A stretch of DNA of 64,000 nt from Paenibacillus sp. JDR-2 (lineage in GTDB: Bacteria; Bacillota; Bacilli; Paenibacillales; Paenibacillaceae), in the NCBI RefSeq assembly GCF_000023585.1, contig NC_012914.1:5153501-5217500 (forward strand), in the 5' to 3' direction. A program made the position numbers and the translations under genes. How positions within the stretch are numbered: the first letter of the stretch is position 1; every line of letters begins with the position of its first letter. The notes beneath the pieces are model-generated. The model was not told where the DNA came from and searched no databases. It saw only the letters and a list, made by a program, of their open reading frames with translations. This document shows positions 16,422 through 25,504 of this stretch, piece by piece.

Positions 16422-16907
16422 ATGGAACTGCAGCTGCTTACCCCCGAACAATGGGCGAAGGAACGCAAGAGACTAATTGATTTTGCCGTCCGTTTCGGGG
16501 AGAAGCGGCTGACGGTTGCAGCCATCCATTCCCTTCGTCGCCTGCCTCCCGAGCTGCTCTCGCAGAAGGAAAGCGAGACCGTTATTGCACTCGCGCGGTT
16601 TGGCAGCCGGATAGTAGGACTTGGCTATGCGGAGGAAGCAGGCGAAAAATGCTGCATCATCGTAACCCATCCCGAGGCTCGTGGCCTTGGGATCGGGTAC
16701 GCGGTGATGGAAGCCATTATGAAGAAGCTGGGGAAATTGACCTGTCAGGTTGCGCTCGACAACGTGCCAAGCCTGACTCTCTTCTTCCGCCTTGGCATGA
16801 AGGCGGTCTCCATGTCTACCGGACCTACCGGCAAGCCAACGCTGCGTTTCGAGTGGTCACAAGAGGAGATTATGCCGCCGACCTCCCCTTCTGAGCAGCA
16901 AAAGTAA
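16422..16907 (+). CDS. GNAT-family N-acetyltransferase
   Basis: 161 residues with the acetyl-CoA loop region at about 85-110 (HPEARGLGIGYAVMEAIMKKLG), the R/Q-x-x-G-x-G/A pattern appearing as RGLGIG. It likely transfers an acetyl group to an amine; substrate unknown. ATG directly follows the stop of ATP-grasp copy 4, with AGGAGG 11 bases before it. Being the last gene of the ATP-grasp unit suggests it modifies the same substrate or product (inference). Confidence 0.75.
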   Translation: MELQLLTPEQWAKERKRLIDFAVRFGEKRLTVAAIHSLRRLPPELLSQKESETVIALARFGSRIVGLGYAEEAGEKCCIIVTHPEARGLGIGYAVMEAIMKKLGKLTCQVALDNVPSLTLFFRLGMKAVSMSTGPTGKPTLRFEWSQEEIMPPTSPSEQQK

Positions 16908-16933
16908 GCAGTATTCCAAACGATTCCGACAAT

Positions 16934-16966
16934 AAAAAAACCATGCGGATACTCATCCACATGGTT
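16934..16966. terminator. Terminator between the GNAT and SLH genes
   Basis: Hairpin 16939-16950 with 16955-16966 (one mismatch). On the minus strand it is followed by seven T, so it mainly ends the SLH gene; it can also slow the rightward ATP-grasp unit. Confidence 0.75.
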
Positions 16967-16980
16967 GTTGGAACCATTAA

Positions 16981-18459
16981 TCATTTCGAGCTTAGCTTCA
17001 CGTTATTTGCCGTTGCCCAGCTGCCGACAGGATTTACTTCATATTGAACGCCAGCCCCAAGCTTGCCGTTATTCTGAAGCTCAAATACGCCAACGGCGCC
17101 TTTACGGGTCTGTACTTTGTATTGCGCTGTCAAGGTAGTCCCGTCAGAGCCTTTAAGCTCAATGGAACGGTAAGCAAACAGCTCGTCGCCGGGATCTGCC
17201 GTCAGCGTTACGTTCAGCGTTGTATCATTTACCTTATCAACAGCTCCGATCTCAAGCGGCTCGATGCTTTGCGCGGTAAACGTACTGTTCTTCACGGCGA
17301 ACCAATCGGAAGTGACCGTATATTTCACGCCTGGCTGCAAAGTCTTACCCGCCGGCAGACGGAATTTAGGCTCTTGCTTACCGTCGGTCGATTGCGTAAA
17401 GCCAACATAGTTGACCGCCGTCTGCTCTCCGGACTCGGATGTGAGGACAGCTTGTCTTGTTGCAAGCGACGAAATGACTTGCATCTGCTGGCCGTCAAGC
17501 TTATTGTTCTCATCCAATACTACGGCATCCGCACCGCGGCCGCCGGCATAAGCGGAAATAAGATAACCGTAATCAATAACGCCGCCCGAACGGAACGACT
17601 CAACTTCAAAGGTATCGGAAGTAACCTGGCGTACATTTTGAAGCTGAATCATCTCATTGCTTGCCGCAACCGTAAAGTCCTGCTTGCCTTTATAATTCAA
17701 GGAATACGTTGTACCCGGCTTCATCGTCTGCACGGGAATAATATAAGTTGCGATAGCTCCGGTCTTCAGGCGAGGCTGGTTAACCAGCTTAATGCCGTCG
17801 CTAAAGGTGAAATTGGCATTGGCTTGATCCGTTGTTTCGTCCAGAGCGGTAAGAGGAGCCGTGAAGGTGACCTCGAATGTGATTTTATTAAGAGCCTTGA
17901 CGGATACAATCTCCGCATTGGAAGAACGAATCGCTTGTTCCGACAGGACGAGTAGCTTCGCCGCATCGCCCCGGTTCAATTGCTTGCCGTCAATCTTCAT
18001 GCCCGACATCCAGTATTGGACCGATTTCGTATCCCGCTGCAGGGCTTTGGCAACATACTGGGCAGCATCCGTGCTGGATGCCGGCTGATTAGGCTGGAAG
18101 CCTTGTGCGCTTTCGATTAGGCCGGCAGCTACAGCCGCGTCTACATAAGGGGTATACCATTTATTATTAGCTGCCTTGGAATCCGAAGGTGTCTCCAGAT
18201 CAAGCGCAAGCACAATCATCTTGATAAGCTCGGCATTGGTGATTTTCTTCTCCGCGCGCATCGTTCCGTCTTCATAGCCCTGAAGCACCTTTTGGCTGAC
18301 GAGCTGCTGGATCACTTGTTCTACCGATTGGTCAAAATAAGCCGAAGCGCTAGCGACCGGACCTGCGGACGCCGCTTTTGCCTGGACGGGCAGTAGCGCC
18401 CCTCCTCCGATTAATACCGTTAAAGCCGCGATAGCCGCTTTTTGCTGAATCTTCTTCAT
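16981..18459 (-). CDS. SLH-domain surface protein
   Basis: 492 residues. A signal peptide (KK start, hydrophobic 8-24, likely cut after VQAKA or KAA near residue 29-31), two S-layer-homology-type segments (about 40-175, with VLQGYEDGTMRAEKKITNAELIKMI) and a long C-terminal part of repeated beta-rich modules (about 180-490) with Thr/Val-rich strands. It should be exported and bound to wall polymer. It is downstream of a kinase-regulator pair on the same strand (130-base gap) and may be a target of it. The modules after the SLH part are not recognised. Confidence 0.8.
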   Translation of the reverse strand: MKKIQQKAAIAALTVLIGGGALLPVQAKAASAGPVASASAYFDQSVEQVIQQLVSQKVLQGYEDGTMRAEKKITNAELIKMIVLALDLETPSDSKAANNKWYTPYVDAAVAAGLIESAQGFQPNQPASSTDAAQYVAKALQRDTKSVQYWMSGMKIDGKQLNRGDAAKLLVLSEQAIRSSNAEIVSVKALNKITFEVTFTAPLTALDETTDQANANFTFSDGIKLVNQPRLKTGAIATYIIPVQTMKPGTTYSLNYKGKQDFTVAASNEMIQLQNVRQVTSDTFEVESFRSGGVIDYGYLISAYAGGRGADAVVLDENNKLDGQQMQVISSLATRQAVLTSESGEQTAVNYVGFTQSTDGKQEPKFRLPAGKTLQPGVKYTVTSDWFAVKNSTFTAQSIEPLEIGAVDKVNDTTLNVTLTADPGDELFAYRSIELKGSDGTTLTAQYKVQTRKGAVGVFELQNNGKLGAGVQYEVNPVGSWATANNVKLSSK

Positions 18460-18589
18460 TACTCATCTTTCCTTTCCCGTTTAAAGTGATTGCCTGTTCC
18501 TGAATCTATCTTAGGCCGCCGCTCTAAATTCGCTGAAAAGAAAGTGTAAACAAACTATAAACTGTTCGATAACTTTTTACAAAACAGCG

Positions 18590-19282
18590 TTAGACCGTAA
18601 AGCGGTACCCCGCTCCCCACACGGTCTCGATAAACTGGGGATTGGACGGATCGGCCTCCAGCTTCTCCCGAATTCTCGAGATATGAACGGTCACCGTCGC
18701 GATATCGCCATTCGAATCCAGTCCCCAAATCTTCTCGAACAGCTGATCCTTGCTGAATACCCGATTCGGATTCGTCGCCATAAAGACGAGAACTTCAAAT
18801 TCCTTCGCCGTAAGAAATACCTCCTGCTCATGCACAAATACGCGATGGGAGGATGGGTTAATCGTCAGCTCGCGGATGCGCAGGCTGTCATCGGGACTAA
18901 TCTTCTGCCCGCTCTTGAACCGTTCGTACCGTGCCAGATGGGCCTTGGCCCTTGCCACCAGCTCGTTGGGACTAAATGGCTTAGTCACGAAATCATCCGC
19001 GCCAAAGCCAAAGCCGCGGATCTTATCCAGTTCTTCGTTTTTGGCGGACACAATAAGAATCGGCACATCCAGCCGCTCCCGGATCGTCTTGCAAATCTCG
19101 AACCCGCTCATGCCCGGAAGCTGAATATCCAGTATGATCAAATCGTAATCTCCGCTTAATGCCTGCTTGAGTCCGTCCTGCCCGTCATGGCAAATCTCCG
19201 CCTCATACCCGTGCAGCGCAAAATAGTCCTTCTGCAGCTCCGCGATATAGGGATCGTCTTCCACAATTAATATGCGCGTCAT
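18590..19282 (-). CDS. OmpR/PhoB-family response regulator
   Basis: 230 residues. Receiver domain (about 1-120) with the acidic pair DD near residue 8-9, phosphoacceptor Asp in DLIILDIQLPG, the K of TKPF, and a C-terminal winged helix (about 135-230) ending EADPSNPQFIETVWGAGYRF. ATG after a GGCGGTG-type ribosome site. It follows its kinase by 21 bases; having the kinase first is the less common order. Target probably includes the SLH gene downstream. Confidence 0.92.
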   Translation of the reverse strand: MTRILIVEDDPYIAELQKDYFALHGYEAEICHDGQDGLKQALSGDYDLIILDIQLPGMSGFEICKTIRERLDVPILIVSAKNEELDKIRGFGFGADDFVTKPFSPNELVARAKAHLARYERFKSGQKISPDDSLRIRELTINPSSHRVFVHEQEVFLTAKEFEVLVFMATNPNRVFSKDQLFEKIWGLDSNGDIATVTVHISRIREKLEADPSNPQFIETVWGAGYRFTV

Positions 19283-19303
19283 GCCTTCACCGCCTTGTTA
19301 TCG

Positions 19304-20770
19304 TTATTGCACTCGTTTGAGCGTAAAAGAAATACTTGTCCCCCGGCCAAGCTCGCTGCTGGCCCGGATTTTGCCGCCATGTCCTTCTATAATTTGCTGG
19401 GCAATGGCAAGGCCAAGCCCGCTCCCTCCGGCAGCCGTCTGATTGCGAGAAGGCTCCACCCTGTAGAAGCGTTCAAAAATATGAGGAATGGCTTCCTCTG
19501 GAATACCGGGACCATTATCCGTTATCGTAATAACCACATCGTCCTCATCGCGATTAACCTCAATAGTAATGCGCTTTGGCGGCTGATTCATATACTTGAG
19601 GCAATTATCAAACAGATTGATCAGAACCCGCTTCAGCTTCTCGCGGTCTGCAAGCACGAACAGCGGCTGCTCCGGCATGTTCTCCCAGCTTACATCCACA
19701 TGCTGATTATGGAATTCAATCGACATATCATCCGCCGTATTATAGAGGAACGGGCTTAGCTCCAGCTTTTGGAATGAAAAAGGCTCCTTCTTCAAATCCA
19801 GCTTGGAGAAGTAGAGAAGCTCGTTCACGAGCCGTTCCATGTCCGACGCGCGGGTGTGAATCGCCGACACGTATTTGTTCAGCTTCTCTTCCGTGTTGGT
19901 GACACCGTCGCGGATCCCTTCGGCATAACCCTTAATCGTTGTAATCGGCGTCCGCAAATCATGCGAGATGTTCGAGATCAGCTGTTTTCGGTTCTCCTCG
20001 TAATGAAGCTGCAGCTGAATCGACTCGTACAGCCTTTGACGCATCTGATCAAAGGTTTGGACCAATTGTCCAACCTCATCCTTCGACGCCGCTCTAAGCT
20101 CAAACGTCAAATCCCCGTCCTTGATATGCTCCGCGGACCGTCTAAGCTGTTCCAGCGGCTTAATGATTTGACGGGTGACGTAACGGTATAAGAGAAATCC
20201 GGTCAGCAATAAGATGACCGCAAACAAACCGATCAGAATCGGAAGCATTCTGCGGATGACCTGGGCGAACGGACTTCTCTCGTGAATGACGAAGATGCTG
20301 CCTTTCTCCTTCGATTCGGCCGAGAAATAAAAGTCAAATTTGGAATAGGAGAAAAACCGGCTTCCGGCGTTAAGCGTATTGCGGATCACGTTGTTTCCCA
20401 AATCGTATTCCGGCAGGATAGCCGGAAAATCGACGCCGCTAAGCGAAGGCGCCGCATACAGAATCGAATCGTTTACGCGGACAACAAGCGCGGCCTTTTC
20501 CATTTTCAGATCGGTATTGTATTTTTCCAGCAGCCGCATGTTCTTTAACTGCTCCGGATCGTTTTTCGCCAAATATTTCAGATCCAGAAAGAGACTCTCT
20601 TCTTCTTCCGACAGCGGATGGAGCGAATAATGAATTTTGTAGAAATTATTGAAGCTGCGCACATCTCCCGTTACGGCAACGGACAGCAAATAAGAAGACA
20701 AGACAAATAGAATAACCGATACAATTACGACCGAGGTAAACGATAGCAGCAATCTGAATCGCAAGGACAA
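19304..20770 (-). CDS. Sensor histidine kinase (HAMP, HisKA, HATPase)
   Basis: 488 residues, TTG start with a GGTGAT site. Two membrane helices (about 8-30 and 172-194) enclose an extracytoplasmic sensor of about 140 residues; then HAMP (about 195-245), the phosphorylated histidine in NISHDLRTPIT, an N box (LFDNCLKYMNQ) and G1/G2 boxes (ITDNGPGIP, GGSGLGLAI). It should phosphorylate the regulator encoded right after it. The signal is unknown; a wall- or surface-related signal would fit the SLH neighbour (inference). Confidence 0.9.
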   Translation of the reverse strand: MSLRFRLLLSFTSVVIVSVILFVLSSYLLSVAVTGDVRSFNNFYKIHYSLHPLSEEEESLFLDLKYLAKNDPEQLKNMRLLEKYNTDLKMEKAALVVRVNDSILYAAPSLSGVDFPAILPEYDLGNNVIRNTLNAGSRFFSYSKFDFYFSAESKEKGSIFVIHERSPFAQVIRRMLPILIGLFAVILLLTGFLLYRYVTRQIIKPLEQLRRSAEHIKDGDLTFELRAASKDEVGQLVQTFDQMRQRLYESIQLQLHYEENRKQLISNISHDLRTPITTIKGYAEGIRDGVTNTEEKLNKYVSAIHTRASDMERLVNELLYFSKLDLKKEPFSFQKLELSPFLYNTADDMSIEFHNQHVDVSWENMPEQPLFVLADREKLKRVLINLFDNCLKYMNQPPKRITIEVNRDEDDVVITITDNGPGIPEEAIPHIFERFYRVEPSRNQTAAGGSGLGLAIAQQIIEGHGGKIRASSELGRGTSISFTLKRVQ

Positions 20771-20925
20771 TGTACATCACCGCACTCTGTATTATTTTTG
20801 CTAAGTGTAAGCTATTTCGGCATAACCTAAACAAGATTTTTAGGGATGGTGCCCATTAAAGCATAGCAGAAAGGTGTAACAAGTCCGCAAACAACATATA
20901 AACAATTTATAAACGGCAAAGAACA

Positions 20926-20963
20926 GAAAAATGGCGTCACAGTTTAATCGCTGTGACGCCATC
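20926..20963 (-). terminator. Terminator after the HAD hydrolase gene
   Basis: Perfect 12-bp stem ATGGCGTCACAG (20931-20942) with CTGTGACGCCAT (20951-20962), eight-base loop; T-rich on the minus-strand side. Confidence 0.8.
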
Positions 20964-20969
20964 TTATAA

Positions 20970-21638
20970 TTATTTTAGTAAGGCTAGAAGTTCCGGCATG
21001 GCGTGAATGCAAACGTCTGCGTCTGCCAGCTCGGAGTCGCGTCCGTAGCCGGCATACGCGCAGCCGATTGCGACAAGGCCGTTGCCTTTTGCCGCTTCCA
21101 CATCCGAGGAACGGTCGCCTACCATCCAGGCTGTCTTGACCCGATGGTCGCTGAGCAGCTTGGCGACAAGGTCAACCTTGCTCGCCGTCTGGAATTCGCC
21201 CGCGCTGTACAAGCCGTCGAACAGCTCCGCAATACCTTGGAAACGCGCCACCTCTTTGACGTAAGTCTCCAGCCCGTTGCTTGCCACAAACAGCTTGATG
21301 CCCTGCTCCTTCAGGCTCTTCAGCGTTTCCGCGGTTTGAGGGTACAATCTTCCTCTTCCCGCTTCCAGCTCCTCCAGCTCATATTGCACCATCAGCTCAT
21401 CGGCGCGAAGACGCGCGGCTTCCGAGCTTTCCGGCATCAGCTTGCGCCAAATATCCTCGAGCAGCATGCCGAGGCAGCCAAGCAAATCATCGAGCGGAGG
21501 AGTCCGGTCGTATAGTCCTTCCTCGCGCAAGGTACGGAACAATCGCTCATGCACCGTTTCCAGCAGGGTAGCTGTTTCAAACAAGGTGCCGTCCATATCG
21601 AAGATTACCGCATCCGGCCGGTCAAATTGAATCGCCAT
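20970..21638 (-). CDS. HAD-superfamily hydrolase (phosphatase-like)
   Basis: 222 residues. Motif I FDMDGTLFE, motif II VASNG, motif III region with ASKVDLV and motif IV MVGDRSSDVEAAKGN. A helical cap lies between about residues 18 and 85, as in phosphoglycolate phosphatase and beta-phosphoglucomutase relatives. Likely acts on a small phosphate ester; substrate unknown. ATG follows AAAGGGGG. Single gene with its own terminator. Confidence 0.85.
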   Translation of the reverse strand: MAIQFDRPDAVIFDMDGTLFETATLLETVHERLFRTLREEGLYDRTPPLDDLLGCLGMLLEDIWRKLMPESSEAARLRADELMVQYELEELEAGRGRLYPQTAETLKSLKEQGIKLFVASNGLETYVKEVARFQGIAELFDGLYSAGEFQTASKVDLVAKLLSDHRVKTAWMVGDRSSDVEAAKGNGLVAIGCAYAGYGRDSELADADVCIHAMPELLALLK

Positions 21639-21710
21639 GACATTTTCCCCCTTTGAAGTCTGCCATTATCATAATGGATAGGGGGACATGCCGCAACCTT
21701 GCAGCCAAGA

Positions 21711-22586
21711 TTACTTAATGCCTTCCAGCCACTTGTCGACTTGATCCGAATGGCTGTCGGCCCAGGCTTTCGCCGCCTCTTCCGGCGACTGTCCTCCCTG
21801 AATGGCAACCATGACCTGAGCCATATCGTCCGCCGTCCAAGTGAACTGGTCCAACAGCGCATAAGCATCGGACTTATCCGATTTCAGATCTTTACGGGCA
21901 ATGGTATGGATGCTTTCTTCACCGCCGTACACGCCTTTTGGATCCTCCAAATATTTCAGATCCATATTGGCAAACATCCAGTGCGGCGTCCACCCCGTAA
22001 CGACAATCGGTTTTTTCGCCTCATAAGCCTTCTGCAGCTCCGTTGCCATAGCGGCCGAGGAGCTTTCGATCAGCTTCCATTTGCCATCCAGGCCATAGTC
22101 CTTCAGCGCTTTATCGGTTGACTGCATAATACCGGCACCAGGCTCAATCCCGATGATCTGATAATCAACGGATTTACCGGTTGCTTCGTTATTCAGATCT
22201 TCTATCGAGTTTTCCTTCATATAGGAAGGAATAACAAGCCCTGTTTTTGTTCCTTCCAGGTTTGGACCAAGGTCCTCTACGCTGCTGCCGTACTTCTCCA
22301 AATACGAGGCATGCGTTGTTGGAAGCCAAGCCGCTACCATCGCATCGGCACTGCCGTCCGAAACTCCCGCCCACATGGGGCCTGCATCTACCTGCAGCAG
22401 TTCAACGGAATAATCCAATTTCGATTCCAGAACATATTTAACGACATTTGTGCTTGCAATCTCCGAATCCCAAGCCACGTAAGCCAGTTTAATCTTTTTC
22501 GAGTCCGTTTTCTGTGAGCAGCCTGCCAGCGCAGCTGCCAATACAATTACCGCTGTTAAAGCCAATCCCCATTTTTTCTTCAACAT
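21711..22586 (-). CDS. opuAC: Glycine betaine ABC transporter, substrate-binding lipoprotein
   Basis: 291 residues. Lipoprotein signal with lipobox LAGC near residue 23, then an OpuAC-type binding protein: YVAWDSEIAS, aromatic residues for quaternary amines (WLPTTHASY, GWTPHWMFA), and a C-terminal ADSHSDQVDKWLEG. It captures glycine betaine or a similar osmoprotectant outside the membrane. Third gene of the unit opuAA-opuAB-opuAC; GAGGTG before the ATG. Confidence 0.9.
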   Translation of the reverse strand: MLKKKWGLALTAVIVLAAALAGCSQKTDSKKIKLAYVAWDSEIASTNVVKYVLESKLDYSVELLQVDAGPMWAGVSDGSADAMVAAWLPTTHASYLEKYGSSVEDLGPNLEGTKTGLVIPSYMKENSIEDLNNEATGKSVDYQIIGIEPGAGIMQSTDKALKDYGLDGKWKLIESSSAAMATELQKAYEAKKPIVVTGWTPHWMFANMDLKYLEDPKGVYGGEESIHTIARKDLKSDKSDAYALLDQFTWTADDMAQVMVAIQGGQSPEEAAKAWADSHSDQVDKWLEGIK

Positions 22587-22595
22587 GCTTCACCT

Positions 22596-23432
22596 CTAGC
22601 GTTTATTTTTTTTCACGATATGGTTAGACATCCGGTCAAGTAAAATGGCCAATACAACAATGGAAATCCCCGCTTCAAAGCCAATTCCGGTTTTCGTCTG
22701 AGTAACCGCGCGGTATACGTCGGCCCCTAGTCCTTGCGCTCCGATCATGGAAGAGATAACAACCATGGACAGCGACAGCATAATCGTCTGATTAATTCCC
22801 GCCATCATTGTAGGAAGCGCCATGGGCAGCTGGAGTTTGAACAGCTTCTGGTTTGGCGTGGAGCCAAACGCATCGGCTGCTTCCACCAGTTCAACAGGTA
22901 CCTGCCGGATACCGAGATTCGTCAGGCGAATCGTTGGCGGTACCGCAAAAATAATCGATGCGATCACACCGGGCACAACCCCCAGCGAGAAGAATGATAC
23001 AGCCGGCAGCAAATAGACAAATGCGGGCATCGTCTGCATTAAATCAAGCAAAGGAGTTATAATACCTTGCAAGAATGAACTTCGTGCGCACAAAATGCCG
23101 GTTGGCACGCCAATAATAATGGAAAGCAACGATGCCGTAAGCACGATGGATAAAGTCTCCATGGCATGCTCCCAATAGCCTAGATTATCAATCAAGAGCA
23201 GCCCGATCAGCGCAAACGCGGCAACCTTCCATTTTCCGAGGAACCAGGCTAATGCCGTAATAATCAGAATCATAAGGATTGAAGGGCTGAAGAGAAGAAC
23301 ATTATGCAGAAAATCAACGATGGAGCCTATAATCAGGCGGATGAAGTCAAACAAAGGGGTAAAATGATTTTCTAACCAGCTTTCCAACGATTCAATCCAG
23401 TTCCCTAACGGAAGCTTAGGAATATTATTCAC
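22596..23432 (-). CDS. opuAB: Glycine betaine ABC transporter, permease
   Basis: 278 residues, several membrane helices, with the inner-membrane coupling region EAADAFGSTPNQKLFKLQLP (EAA motif). Its GTG start overlaps the TGA of opuAA (GTGA), so translation is coupled. OpuAB forms the membrane channel of the osmoprotectant importer. Confidence 0.92.
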   Translation of the reverse strand: MNNIPKLPLGNWIESLESWLENHFTPLFDFIRLIIGSIVDFLHNVLLFSPSILMILIITALAWFLGKWKVAAFALIGLLLIDNLGYWEHAMETLSIVLTASLLSIIIGVPTGILCARSSFLQGIITPLLDLMQTMPAFVYLLPAVSFFSLGVVPGVIASIIFAVPPTIRLTNLGIRQVPVELVEAADAFGSTPNQKLFKLQLPMALPTMMAGINQTIMLSLSMVVISSMIGAQGLGADVYRAVTQTKTGIGFEAGISIVVLAILLDRMSNHIVKKNKR

Positions 23433-24628
23433 CTTGCACCACCTGCCTCTGGTATTGCGTTTCCGGCAAGTGCGGCAAACACGGCCCCGCGAATGACGAT
23501 GCCAAGCAGCCGGTTCGTGTCATCCGTTACCGCGAGCGGAATGCTCGAGGCCGCCATAGGCTCAAATAATTCATTAATCGGTGTTGCCGAGTCTATGGTT
23601 GGTACTTCCTTAATCAGAATATCTCCTATCGATAAATTCTCTTTCAGTGCCGCGGAAGCAAGCTCTGCCGTGATGACGCCAAGAAGCTTCTTCCCTTTAT
23701 CGGTCACATACAAGCTCGATACCCCTTGCTCCTTCATGAGCTGAAGGGCAACACGCGGACCGCGTTCTAAAGTAATCGTTGCAGGCTTCCGCATGACATG
23801 AGCAGCGGTCAACACTTTGGAGAGATCTACATCCTCTATAAATTTTTCAACGTACGGGGTAGCCGGCTTGATTAAGATCTCGTCAGGCGTCCCAATCTGA
23901 ACGATAACGCCGTCTTTCATTAACGCAATCTTGTCCCCGATGCGCAAGGCTTCGTCAAGATCGTGGGTAATGAAGATAATCGTCTTCTTCATGGTGGACT
24001 GCAGCTGCAGTAATTCATCCTGCATGTCCTTGCGGATTAGCGGATCAAGCGCGCTAAACGCTTCGTCCATTAGCAGAATGTCCGGATCGTTGGCCAGCCC
24101 TCTGGCCAATCCGACGCGCTGCTGCATGCCTCCGCTTAATTGATCCGGATAGCTGTTTTCCCATCCGCCAAGGCCTACCAGCTGCAAAGCTTGCTCGGCC
24201 ATTTGCCTTCGCGATTGCTTCTCGATTCCTTGAATCTCAAGGCCGTATTCTACGTTTTGCAGAACCGTCCGGTGAGGAAACAGAGCGAACTTCTGAAAGA
24301 CCATTCCCATTTTTTTGCGGCGGAATTGCCTGAGCTCTTTGGCGCTCATCTGAACGATATCCCGCCCTTCAAACAAGAGTTGACCGGACGTAGGCTCAAT
24401 CAATCGATTCAACAAGCGGATTAAGGTAGACTTGCCGCTTCCGGATAAACCCATGATGACAAAGATCTGGCCTGCCTCAATCGTGAAGCTAGCCTGGTTT
24501 ACCCCTACTGTCATTCTTGTTTCTTTGAGAATTCGTTCTTTCGTCCATCCCTGCTTGAGGAACTGCATCGCTTGCTCCGGATGACTCCCGAATATTTTAG
24601 TCAGTTGTTTGGCTTCGATGATGGACAT
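23429..24628 (-). CDS. opuAA: Glycine betaine ABC transporter, ATP-binding subunit with CBS domains
   Basis: 399 residues. Walker A GLSGSGKST, signature LSGGMQQRVGLARG, Walker B ILLMDEAF and H-loop ITHDLDEA; then two CBS repeats (about 285-395) that in OpuA sense ionic strength or nucleotides. First gene of the operon; ATG after GGGAGGGAG. Regulation: a TTGACT/TAAACT promoter and a 17-bp palindrome just upstream, with a GbsR-type gene divergent. Confidence 0.93.
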   Translation of the reverse strand: MSIIEAKQLTKIFGSHPEQAMQFLKQGWTKERILKETRMTVGVNQASFTIEAGQIFVIMGLSGSGKSTLIRLLNRLIEPTSGQLLFEGRDIVQMSAKELRQFRRKKMGMVFQKFALFPHRTVLQNVEYGLEIQGIEKQSRRQMAEQALQLVGLGGWENSYPDQLSGGMQQRVGLARGLANDPDILLMDEAFSALDPLIRKDMQDELLQLQSTMKKTIIFITHDLDEALRIGDKIALMKDGVIVQIGTPDEILIKPATPYVEKFIEDVDLSKVLTAAHVMRKPATITLERGPRVALQLMKEQGVSSLYVTDKGKKLLGVITAELASAALKENLSIGDILIKEVPTIDSATPINELFEPMAASSIPLAVTDDTNRLLGIVIRGAVFAALAGNAIPEAGGAR

Positions 24629-24658
24629 ATTCTCCCTCCCTTTTTTTGGTCTGACGAT

Positions 24659-24688
24659 AGTTTAGGCTTTATAACCTTGATCAGTCAA
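24659..24688 (-). promoter_or_regulatory. Promoter of the opuA operon
   Basis: Minus strand TTGACT (24688-24683), 18 bases, TAAACT (24664-24659). The palindrome at 24700-24716 lies just upstream of the -35 box. Confidence 0.5.
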
Positions 24689-24699
24689 CACTAATATCC

Positions 24700-24716
24700 G
24701 TACGTAATTTACGTAC
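24700..24716. promoter_or_regulatory. 17-bp palindrome, candidate GbsR-type operator
   Basis: GTACGTAA-T-TTACGTAC, perfect two-fold symmetry, between the divergent opuA and gbsR-like genes. Its place between both promoters fits an operator for the MarR/GbsR-type regulator. Confidence 0.5.
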
Positions 24717-24787
24717 AGTTTAAACTTTACGATATGAATACTCCTGATCCCTTTCATTTCCTCCATAATGCATATGGAAATGAAAGC

Positions 24788-24817
24788 TTTACATTTAAAT
24801 TCAGATCGGCTTACAAT
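24788..24817 (+). promoter_or_regulatory. Promoter of the GbsR-type gene
   Basis: TTTACA (24788-24793), 18 bases, TACAAT (24812-24817). Start expected near 24824, about 30 bases before the ATG. Confidence 0.5.
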
Positions 24818-24855
24818 AACAATTGAAGTGTGACAAGGTGAGCCAGGAGGCAATT

Positions 24856-25416
24856 ATGGACGAAAACATAGGCGGCTTAACGCCCGAGCAATCACGGTCG
24901 CTGCACGTATCCCGCCAGCGTGTGATTGACTCGATCGGAAAAAACATGGATCTTTATGGCATAACTTTATCAATTGGCCATCTGTATGGTTATATGTATT
25001 TTCAAAACGACCCCATTACCCTGGATCAAATGAGCCAGCAGATGGGAATGAGCAAAACATCCATGAGCACCGGCATGCGGACGTTAATGGATTTGAAGAT
25101 GATCGATAAGGTATGGGGCAAAGGCTCGAGGAAAGACTTTTACGAGGTTGTTCCCGACTGGTACCAGAACTTTACGGACTTCTTCTCGATTAAATGGCGG
25201 AAAGCCGTGGAAAGCAACATGGCCTCTCTGCAAAAGTCATTAAAAGAGATTCACGCGCTTCAAACATCAGATCCCGATAACAGCACCTTGCAGGAAATCA
25301 CTTCAGTTGATGAGCAGAAAATTAACGAGGCTCTTAACTACTACCGCTGGCTGCACCGTTTAATCGATTCGTTCGAATCCGGTGAAATATTCGATTTTAT
25401 ACCTAAGGAAGACTAA
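24856..25416 (+). CDS. gbsR: GbsR/OpcR-type MarR-family regulator
   Basis: 186 residues. Winged-helix DNA-binding part (about 35-90, ITLDQMSQQMGMSKTSMSTGMRTL) and a helical C-terminal half. Bacillus GbsR senses choline and represses choline/betaine genes; OpcR controls opuC. The divergent placement next to an opuA operon supports an osmoprotectant role. The ATG at 24856 follows AGGAGG by five bases; an upstream GTG overlaps that site. The exact paralog (GbsR or OpcR) is not certain. Confidence 0.8.
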   Translation: MDENIGGLTPEQSRSLHVSRQRVIDSIGKNMDLYGITLSIGHLYGYMYFQNDPITLDQMSQQMGMSKTSMSTGMRTLMDLKMIDKVWGKGSRKDFYEVVPDWYQNFTDFFSIKWRKAVESNMASLQKSLKEIHALQTSDPDNSTLQEITSVDEQKINEALNYYRWLHRLIDSFESGEIFDFIPKED

Positions 25417-25423
25417 ATAGCAG

Positions 25424-25472
25424 AAGGGGTGTCCATAAGTCATGAAAATGACGATGAGACACCTCCTTTTTT
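25424..25472 (+). terminator. Terminator after the GbsR-type gene
   Basis: Stem AAGGGGTGTC with GACACCTCCTT (one bulge) enclosing a second small hairpin, ending in six T. Confidence 0.65.
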
Positions 25473-25504
25473 ATCTGTGCTAAACAACTGCCACCGATTC
25501 CCTG

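Noticed and set aside
17044-17955. Open frame of about 300 codons antisense to the SLH gene
   Set aside because: No ribosome site and no family match; the SLH gene on the other strand is well supported.
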